Source: Dendrocalamus latiflorus
Lineage: Eukaryota; Streptophyta; Magnoliopsida; Poales; Poaceae
NCBI GenBank assembly: GCA_017311315.1
Contig: CM029651.1
Span: 1,630,948 to 1,694,947 of the forward strand
Direction: 5' to 3'
DNA: 64,000 nucleotides
Positions 55,382 through 64,000 of this stretch are shown in pieces. The notes beneath the pieces were generated by a model. It did no database searches and was not told the origin of the DNA. It saw nothing but the letters and a program-made list of their open reading frames with translations. The position numbers and the translations under genes are program-made. The stretch's first letter is position 1; every line of letters starts with the position of its first letter.

Positions 55382-58300
55382 GCAGAGTTTGTACACTTTC
55401 ACCACAAGAGACAATCAACTCGTTGCCCCACACGATTCCTTAGACGTGTGGTTGAGCAGACCATCACAGTGACTTTTCAAAGTACCTCGCCCCTTCCATC
55501 ATTTCAACCTATGGGTCGCTCCCACTTGCGGTGGGTCCCATACGTTGTGCGGGATGTCCTCCTTCTGAACGTCTAGCAGCTGGCTCCCCACCCCTGCTAG
55601 CCCGCCACAGCAGAACTTCACCCTACCCGGGTGTCCCATTCAAGCCGTCACACAGACTGCCGCTTGCACTATCCCACACCTCCTCCTGGAAGGATGACTT
55701 TCAGGGTACGGTAAATCTACTAAGCCAAGTTGTAATTTACAGACTTGTGGTTGTACTGTTTTACACGGGTTGACATGACAAGATTCAGTCCTTAGTGGTA
55801 TCTGGACGGTTCTACCACAAACCACACTCTCGTGCACACCTGCACCACACCCCCGAACCATCCGCCCAGATATTTAAGCATGTTGGGGGGTTTTTGGAGA
55901 CATAAAATAATCATATCCAACATTTATCAGTCATTACCACCATAACTGGCCCAACCAAAATTTTCTCATGATTAAAGTGATGTTTGAGCGTTCTCGCGCC
56001 CATGATTACCTAAACAATGCTAAGCACGGCATATATAAATTATGGACTTACTTTTGGAAAGTTACTATTATAGTTTTGCTAAGACGACAAGGTTCACATA
56101 TTCAGGTATTCCAAAGGAGGTGTAATATTAGTCAAGCAAGCAATGAACATGTAACTAAAATCTTAAATTAACATGTATTTGTATATAACATAACGGCATG
56201 CAATTTGATAATTTAAACTAAAATAATTTGCATAAAATGTAGGTTCAACATGATCAAAGTATTGACTCGCCTGGCGCGGTTTACCGCGGTCTTGAGCTCA
56301 CAATAATTTCTCTTGAGCTTCTGGTCTTCATCTCCACTTCGAGCTTATCCTCGCTGATTCCATTAAATCTTCACGACTTCCAATTTCTAATTATGCGACA
56401 ACGACTGAATCCAAATGAAAGCAAATAACTCAAAAGATTCAAATAAATCCGAATAAATTCAACTTTTGTTTAATTATGAGTTAATGGGTGATTTGGATGA
56501 TTTGAGGCAAGGCTGGTGGTAGTATACGATGACTTGTTCTTTTTGTTTATAATCTCTTTTATTATTATTATTTCTATTTATCAAGGAAGTTCTATGAGTT
56601 AGGTTAGACCTATGAATCAGCATATGAGTCTAGCGGAGCATTACTTTGTTAAGTGTTGATATCCAGGGCATATGATGTCCACATTTTTAAGTTCTATATT
56701 ATTATCCACTAAACCTTATGTTAAAGTTTAATTTATGGCACGTTATTATTTTGTCTATACTTCAACTATTGTTAGGCTTAGCTTTACTTTAATTTAAATT
56801 TATCCATCTAGTAAGGCTTGTTATACGGTTTCATGTTTCAACATAGCTACTAATTAAATCTACCAAGAGAATTTGTTTTAATGATGGCATGCTAGAGCAT
56901 ATATGCTAATTATAATTTGAACATTTAACCAAATTGTTTTTCTTTATCCATGCCCTTAATTAATATTTAGTCTTTTTAGATTATTGCTCAAACCATATTA
57001 TTTAATCATATACGAGCTAACCCAAATTTTAGTATTAAATAATCTCATTTACATCCTTATTTAATTTTCATTACATTCTCTGAATTATTCTCAAATTTTC
57101 CTTGATTTTTTTATTAATTAAAATGGGTTACAAAAATGGACTACTAATGTGAGGAAAAACTGTGCAGTGAACGGATTTGAACTCAAGACCTGCTGTATGA
57201 ATAGCTCAGCACGCCGCAGCCAACCAACTGAGCATCCAATCTCCTGTGTTGGGAGGGGAAAACAAATTAGAAGAATCAGGCGAGGAGCTGAGCTCAAAAC
57301 AGAGCACCCAGGCGGCGCTCGGTGCTGGCCTTGCCGCCGGCAGGAGGTGGCCGGGGAGGCTAGGCTAACCAGTGAAATGGATTCCCGGGAAAGTGAGGAA
57401 GCTAATGGGGTGGTGCCTCGACTTGGAATGGTGGTGAGGCGGCTCGGGCAGGGATGGGGGCGGCCGGCGGTGGGGGTGGAAATGGGGACGGCAGCGCCGG
57501 CGTGGAGGGAAGGAATCCGGCGAGTGCTCAAGCAATAGAGGAGGCCAGGGAAGCTTACCCAACGGTCGGCAGGGGTGGAGAGACTCCAAGGTGGCTCGGC
57601 GGCGTGAGCCCGGGGCGGCGGCGAGGAGGCGCACGGTGCCGGCGAAGCACGGTCAACGGGGAGTTCAGGGAAGACCGGGAGTGGATTCACGGTGCTCTGG
57701 AGGTGGTGTGGGAGGAAGGAATTGAAATTTGGCGGTGGGATTCGGCGAATTGCCCGGCGGCCGTTCTTGGGGAAGATGAGGGCGCCGGTGAGCTTCGGGC
57801 GGTGAGGGCTCAATTGCTTGGAGTGGGAAGCAGAGACGGACGTGGCGTAGCGAATGGAGAGGCCTCCGGGTTTTATAGGCGGCGGGCCGTGGCTAGCCAC
57901 GCGCGGCGACGTGCGCGCACGTCGGGGACAAGCAGCGCGGTCGGGTGGCGGTGGCAGGCGGCGTGTCAGCGGCGACAGCGGGCGGCGGGGTATGGCCGCG
58001 CGGATCGAGGGAGCTCGCACGTCGGCCGTGTCCCACGCGCGAGTCTTGCGGCTTTTGACCGGGACGAACGGCGGAGAGAGCTCGAGCGCACGCGTGAGGG
58101 AGAGGAGGAAGGAGACAAGGAAGGCGCTGTGCACCGGGGCCCTCCGGCCAGCGGGAGGAGGCGGAGGAGGTCGCGGGCCCGCCTATCAGAGGGAGCAGCG
58201 CGGGGGCGAGCTGGGCCACGGGCGCACGCGCGGGGGAGCGGGCTGGCGAGTGCGCGAGCCGGATGGCTGGGCCGTTCGGCCACAGCGAAGGAGCGGGAGA

Positions 58301-58777
58301 GAGGGGGCTGGGCCGGTGTAATGGCCGGCCTGGTTTTCCTTTTTTTCTCTTTTCTTTTATTTTATTTCCCTTTTTCTCACCAAATTTTGTATTTATAATT
58401 TTAGGCACTATATTTGTAGGTGCAAAATTCTAATATGGCTATTCCTATGCATATATATTTATATATCCATATATGTTGGTATTTTTAAATTTTTGCTCCT
58501 TTATTACTCTTGCCACTATTTTTTAAAAATGGGTCTTAAGGTTTTTAAATCATATTTTCTCCGTGTCCTTTCTGGATCATCTTTTCAGATTCTCATTAAA
58601 TTTTTTTTTAATTCTGTAGTATTTAAATATGTTTGTTTTCTTCTTGATCCTTTCAACTTTTTGAAACATTAACCAAACTTTCAGAAAAATATCATAAACT
58701 CCAATTTTAAATAAAACATTTGGCAAAATAATTCAAAAACTTCACACTCTTCAAATTTAAATTTTCAGGATGTTACA
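55382..58777 (-). repeat. 3' LTR of the LARD-like element, truncated
   Basis: The upper border TGTTACA (TGTAACATCC on the minus strand) adjoins the polypurine tract. CCTATAAAACCCGG near 57868-57882 (minus) is a good TATA box with a GC-rich U3 upstream, to about 58320. The segment after it is AT-rich and equals 62320-64000. About 780 bp of the LTR tail present in the other copy (61542-62319) are missing here. Confidence 0.65.
57160..57255 (-). repeat. tRNA-like / SINE-like sequence with Pol III boxes
   Basis: On the minus strand GGATGCTCAGTTGGTTGG is a good A box and GAGTTCAAATCC a good B box about 45 bp later, as in tRNA-derived SINE heads. The anticodon arm (GCTGAGCTATTCATACAGC) has an oversized loop, so it is not a working tRNA. 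It lies inside the LTR; no SINE tail was identified. Confidence 0.4.
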
Positions 58778-58791
58778 AATCTACCCCCCTT
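58778..58791 (-). other. Polypurine tract of the LARD-like element
   Basis: Minus strand AAGGGGGGTAGATT directly precedes the LTR start TGTAACATCC, the expected site for priming plus-strand synthesis. Confidence 0.6.
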
Positions 58792-61525
58792 AAAAAGAAT
58801 CTCGACCCCGAGATTCCGGTAGAGCAGAAAGAATGGAGATGAGTTATGCTAGCAAAAGGTTTTACGGTGTTGCTTGACGTATGTTCCTTAGCTTCACGGA
58901 GAGATGAAAATCTGCACAGCAGGGATTAGAACTTGGGGAAGTCAAAAGGGAAGAGAGAAACTTTGTTTTCCTGGATAGGTCGTAGACTTCCAGAGGCCTG
59001 CTTGTTGACTTCGTCGTTTCCTCATCTTCGTAGGATGGAGTAGTCGCATTGTCTATTGGGCATATGATGGGCATAGAATTCGTACTGATGGGTAGGTAGC
59101 ATTAGCCTATGCCCTAGGGAGTAGACGGTCTGAAGGATGCCGATACGAGGATGGATACATCTATATAGCGATCTTTTGTCCTTATCACTCTAAGACTTCT
59201 GGTCTTACAAATCTTCTGATATTGGTCTTGATCGGTCTCGGTCCAAAATAGTTATCTTCATGGCAGTTTTCCAGCATTCTTGTCTATACTTGCTACCCCC
59301 CTTAAATAAATGACAGCTGGCTTTAGTTATCCCTTCAAACTCTGAGCATAACAAGTCCTATGGTGACTCAGAAACTCGTCCGTTGTATCTCAGCTGCTTT
59401 GGTCAGCAACAGGCTCATGTAGTAGTCCTTGGGGCAAGAGTTTTTTTTGCGGGAATAGGTGACCTCGCTCAGTGGACACCCTCCTGGCAGTGGTTTTCTT
59501 CACAGTGAAGTTGTTTTCCTTAAGTACAGGAAGGTTGTAGAATCTTCATTTCTTCGTAATTGCCTTAGTTTTGTTTTTTGGTTATCCGTTATTTCACTTC
59601 TGTGGATCCAATGGGCTTTTCAGCAAAAGGTGAGAGGGAATAGCATGAGGTAAGGATAGAACCGTGGGAACAAGGTAATCTAACCCATATAAATTTTTAA
59701 AAGAGCACTCCCAGGAAACTGGGGTGATAACGAAATCATACGAACTTTTGAAAACAACTTTTGCCATGACTGCGAAATAGGACACCGAGGGCAAAAAGGC
59801 AGTGCACAGGGCCCAACGAAAATCTGACGACAGTACAACGTCTACTCGGGGAAACACACAAAAGAGGGCGAAGGGTTTATCTGCATAGTCTGTTTAGAAC
59901 GAAACCACCTTATCTTCAAGACCATCTTCGACGATCCTAATCTTAAATTTTTGGAGCAAGGGTAAGAGAAAGTGGATTAAATTTTCTCTTGAAATCCATA
60001 GAAGGAAGAGAAAAGTATTGGGAGGTAATTAGTACTCATTCTTGTAATTGGTTTGGAAATACAAAATCTTATATTATATATATATTTTTTGTAAAGGTAT
60101 ACTAATCTCTCCAATATCCATCAATGATTTGATTCACTCCCGTATGATCTTTATACACAAGGCTTATAATCCAACGGCCTTGATAATTTAACTTCCATTT
60201 TTGCAACTTGCTCATAGGCTATCTTCCTTCAGCATTTAGTCACAATATTATTGCTGTCTAAAACTCCAAGCAGCAAGCGTCATCACTTATTTGTTCCACC
60301 AACCATACCCTTTTGCATTGCATCATCCACCTATTCATTAATCCAGCCATGGTTATCTAATTCTTGCATAAATCTTTACTTCCAACATAATTTTGTGAAT
60401 CGAATCTTGTATTTTACTATGTATGTATAATCCCAATCTTGGGTTTATTATTTGTCAACTCTACAATCTATTGGAAATCCAATACCTTTACTTTGGACCC
60501 ACCAATCAAATAATTTTTTTACATCTCCCATTTTTTATCCAACCGGGATTACCAAATTCTTATATGGATCTAACTTTCCACCCCATCTTTATAAATCCAA
60601 TCTCAGGTTCGTTAATTGCCAATTTAATCAGCTTTCCAGTCCAATGAAGATCTAGTATTCTTTATTTAGATCCACCGATGACTTTCGTATCATGACCTCT
60701 AATAATCTAGTCTGGTGTCATTGATTCAAATCCATAGTTTGCTTCTCCAATGATCAACTTAAATCTTCACTATATGTCTACTCTTCAATTCTGAATTCTA
60801 ATGATTATCTAACATTATTACTTTTAATCCACCAGTATCATTTATATTAGGACTTCCTAATAATCCAAGATTGTATTCCAATTCATAATTGCTCCTCTAG
60901 TAACCAACCTAGATCTTCACTATCTCCAATCTGTTTCATTATTACATACATCCTCTGGGAATTGTGTTATCAATAATGTCTATACTCCGATAGTTGTTAT
61001 CACATCTCCAATTTCTAACTATTTTATTTAATGCATCCAGCTATCGATCATATTCTATTATTCCATTATTATATTCATCTTCCAGGAATTTGACAATTAC
61101 CAGTGTTGCAATCCTTTGATTAGTTTCACACTTTCTATTTCTCCAAGAACCTCTTAATTCATCTATCTATGCCATCTATTCATTTAGGCTCCACCGATAC
61201 ATTTATCCAAATTCACATTATTGTTTCCTCCCAAGATAAAACAATCGTTGAGATTAAGCCTCAAGGTTCAGCATTATGATTCCTAGCCCAAGGTATGTTT
61301 TTATCGAAAATTTACAAGAGGAGTACGGGATTTTTATCGCTTGAATTCGGGATGGGAGAGCTTCAGAAGTAAATTGGCTAGGGCAGCATATAGATGAGGG
61401 GAAAATCATCTAAGAGAGATGAGAATGAGCAATATAACTTAATTTTGTGAAAATAGGTAATGAGAAAATAATTCTAGTCATGATCTAACGGCCAGGCTAA
61501 TTAGGTCACGACCTGCAGTCGATAT
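58792..61525 (-). other. Non-coding interior of the LARD-like element
   Basis: AT-rich, with no open frame above about 90 codons and no gag, protease, reverse transcriptase or integrase motif on either strand. 60420-61210 carries many scattered AATCCA, CCACC and CATTATT words without clear periodicity. Confidence 0.55.
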
Positions 61526-61537
61526 GCTCTGATACCA
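61526..61537 (-). other. tRNA-Met primer binding site
   Basis: The minus strand reads TGGTATCAGAGC, the standard plant initiator-Met primer site, four bases after the LTR end GGGTCTGACA. Confidence 0.8.
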
Positions 61538-61541
61538 TGGC

Positions 61542-64000
61542 TGTCAGACCCAGATTTTACAATCCGGAATCTACTGTGTTTAATTGCACTATTCCCTGGA
61601 TCAGTAGATAGTGCACACAGTTACAGATCTGAATATCAAAGTACGTATCATGCGGAAACGTAATTAAAATAATAAACTTACTCATGGGCCGATTAGGCCG
61701 AAATCAATAAATTGCAGCAGCGGAAGAACGAAGCACACAGGTGGGACCTTCAGGACATGCCCACAGGCAGCCAACTGGAGGTTCGCGACCTAGCCCTTGA
61801 CATCTTCATCTTCATCTTATCTGCCAGCTTGTCCACTCTTGTTGCTGAGGCGAGGTGACTTGTCTCTTGATTCTGAATTTTGCCGCAAAAGCGAGCGTGA
61901 GCACTCCGACCCCGTGCTCAGCGAGTCAACACACAGAATGCAGTATATATAACATGTATGGCTAATCAAGGATGGCTTAAGTTTATTTTCTTTTGCGAAG
62001 AGTGCTTTTGAATACAATTATATAAAAATTCCTTAAGACCTAGCATTTTGAACACACGTATATGTTGAATGCAGTAATAATAGTGATTCAGATTCCATCC
62101 ACCATTACATGGCATCTGCACCATATAGCAATTCTTCAGCATTATAGCCACTTAACTTACCACTGGGACGACACCCAGGACAATTCCAAACTAGGGCCTT
62201 ACACTGCCCTCCACTTTTCCATTCCCATTCATAAATCATTTTGAAATAGAACTATATCTGGTTAAGTTCCCATGTCTGCCCTTGACCGTGGGCACGACTA
62301 TTCGAATAGTTTTGACTCTGCAGAGTTTGTACACTTTCACCACAAGAGACAATCAACTCGTTGTCCCACACGATTCCTTAGACGTGTGGTTGAGCAGACC
62401 ATCACAGTGACTTTTCAAAGTACCTCGCCCCTTCCATCATTTCACCCTATGGGTCGCTCCCACTTGCGGTGGGTCCCATACGTTGTGCGGGATGTCCTCC
62501 TTCTGAACGTCTAGCAGCTGGCTCCCCACCCCTGCTAGCCCGCCACAGCAGAACTTCACCCTACCCGGGTGTCCCATTCAAGCCGTCACACAGACTGCCG
62601 CTTGCACTATCCCACACCTCCTCCTGGAAGGATGACTTTCAGGGTACGGTAAATCTACTAAGCCAAGTTGTAATTTACAGACTTGTGGTTGTACTGTTTT
62701 ACACGGGTTGACATGACAAGATTCAGTCCTTAGTGGTATCTGGACGGTTCTACCACAAACCACACTCTCGTGCACACCTGCACCACACCCCCGAACCATC
62801 CGCCCAGATATTTAAGCATGTTGGGGGGTTTTTGGAGACATAAAATAATCATATCCAACATTTATCAGTCATTACCACCATGACTGGCCCAACCAAAATT
62901 TTCTCATGATTAAAGTGATGTTTGAGCGTTCTCGCGCCCATGATTACCTAAACAATGCTAAGCACGGCATATATAAATTATGGACTTACTTTTGGAAAGT
63001 TACTATTATAGTTTTGCTAAGGCGACAAGGTTCACATATTCAGGTATTCCAAAGGAGGTGTAATATTAGTCAAGCAAGCAATGGACATGTAACTAAAATC
63101 TTAAATTAACATGTATTTGTATATAACATAACGGCATGCAATTTGATAATTTAAACTAAAATAATTTGCATAAAATGTAGGTTCAACATGATCAAAGTAT
63201 TGACTCGCCTGGCGCGGTTTACCGCGGTCTTGAGCTCACAATAATTTCTCTTGAGCTTCTGGTCTTCATCTCCACTTCGAGCTTATCCTCGCTGATTCCA
63301 TTAAATCTTCACGACTTCCAATTTCTAATTATGCGACAACGACTGAATCCAAATGAAAGCAAATAACTCAAAAGATTCAAATAAATCCGAATAAATTCAA
63401 CTTTTGTTTAATTATGAGTTAATGGGTGATTTGGATGATTTGAGGCAAGGCTGGTGGTAGTATACGATGACTTGTTCTTTTTGTTTATAATCTCTTTTAT
63501 TATTATTATTTCTATTTATCAAGGAAGTTCTATGAGTTAGGTTAGACCTATGAATCAGCGTATGAGTCTAGCGGAGCATTACTTTGTTAAGTGTTGATAT
63601 CCAGGGCATATGATGTCCACATTTTTAAGTTCTATATTATTATCCACTAAACCTTATGTTAAAGTTTAATTTATGGCACGTTATTATTTTGTCTATACTT
63701 CAACTATTGTTAGGCTTAGCTTTACTTTAATTTAAATTTATCCATCTAGTAAGGCTTGTTATACGGTTTCATGTTTCAACATAGCTACTAATTAAATCTA
63801 CCAAGAGAATTTGTTTTAATGATGGCATGCTAGAGCATATATGCTAATTATAATTTGAACATTTAACCAAATTGTTTTTCTTTATCCATGCCCTTAATTA
63901 ATATTTAGTCTTTTTAGATTATTGCTCAAACCATATTATTTAATCATATACGAGCTAACCCAAATGTTAGTATTAAATAATCTCATTTACATCCTTATTT
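61542..64000 (-). repeat. 5' LTR of the LARD-like element, cut by the window edge
   Basis: Starts TGTCAGACCC on the plus strand (LTR 3' end on the element strand). 62320-64000 duplicates 55382-57062. 61542-62319 is present only in this copy, as expected if the other was truncated by the gypsy element. Confidence 0.65.

Larger units (their letters stand above)
55382..64000 (-). mobile_element. Large non-autonomous LTR element (LARD-like), running off the right edge
   Basis: 55382-57062 and 62320-64000 are the same sequence at a constant offset of 6,938 bp. By eye I count seven substitutions and no indel in 1,681 bp. Read on the minus strand: upper LTR (beyond 64000 down to 61542, ending GGGTCTGACA), 4-nt spacer, primer site TGGTATCAGAGC, a 2.7-kb interior, purine tract AAGGGGGGTAGATT, then the lower LTR starting TGTAACATCC at 58777 and continuing to 55382, where it is cut by the gypsy element. 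There is no gag or pol. Full LTR length would be about 4.2 kb. Large retrotransposon derivatives such as Dasheng have this plan. Confidence 0.7.

Noticed and set aside
57160..57255. Functional tRNA gene
   Set aside because: A and B boxes are good, but the anticodon arm does not fold properly and acceptor pairing is absent.
57118..58400. Long GC-rich open frames on both strands (up to 338 codons minus, 314 plus)
   Set aside because: They overlap each other, are low-complexity Pro/Arg/Ser or Gly/Arg, and lie over an LTR U3 with a TATA box; a compositional effect.
55382..64000. Simple tandem segmental duplication
   Set aside because: PBS, PPT and LTR-type termini in correct order favour an LTR pair; not fully excluded until sequence beyond 64000 is seen.

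Overview
The window is nuclear DNA of a grass, most likely of the panicoid/PACMAD group. The evidence is spliced plant genes with very GC-rich first exons, dense families of small TIR transposons (hAT, Mutator-like and PIF/Harbinger-type MITEs), Ty3/gypsy sequence and LTR-element structures. Nothing bacterial, organellar or viral was seen, and the species cannot be fixed from the sequence alone.

Six gene models hold up exon by exon or as clean single exons. They are a plastid-targeted PurM/AIR synthetase (+, 12320-15375, 8 exons), a DUF789 protein (-, 17095-21605, 6 exons, one GC-AG intron), a class-B LLM-domain GATA factor (-, 25431-26036, 3 exons), a DnaJ-domain protein (-, 31252-32763, 4 exons) and two pectin methylesterase/invertase inhibitor-like secreted proteins (+, 38139-38687 and 44519-45088). 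A small DUF3511 reading frame (-, about 15679-15850) faces PurM tail to tail and is doubtful. These genes form no pathway; they are ordinary neighbours on a chromosome arm.

Five further pieces are gene fragments: the second exon of a hydroxyphenylpyruvate/glyoxylate reductase, a PUM24/Puf-A-like piece, two exons of a NAP1 histone chaperone, the ankyrin-tail exon of a large SPL factor, and a WAV3-like zinc finger. The reductase piece is the cargo of a complete Pack-MULE (11208-12208) with about 150-bp inverted repeats resembling Mutator ends and a perfect 9-bp target duplication. It lies 111 bp upstream of the PurM start codon.

Layout: 1-11200 is repeats (hAT elements, MITEs, a decayed gypsy end). 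11200-33000 is gene-rich. 33000-46700 is MITE-rich with the two inhibitor genes, and holds an unusual eight-hairpin array at 41922-42122. 46700-52500 is a repeat block built on palindromic CGACCA motifs, with a hAT insertion and gene fragments. 52500-55381 is the 3' half of a gypsy element. 55382-64000 fits a young non-autonomous LTR element on the minus strand: LTR copies 6,938 bp apart, seven mismatches over 1,681 bp, a tRNA-Met primer binding site, a polypurine tract and no pol. It runs off the right edge.

The strongest candidates for something undescribed are the hairpin array, whose stems carry paired compensatory changes between two 109-bp units, and the CGACCA palindrome family that recurs in four or more places, including inside an intron.
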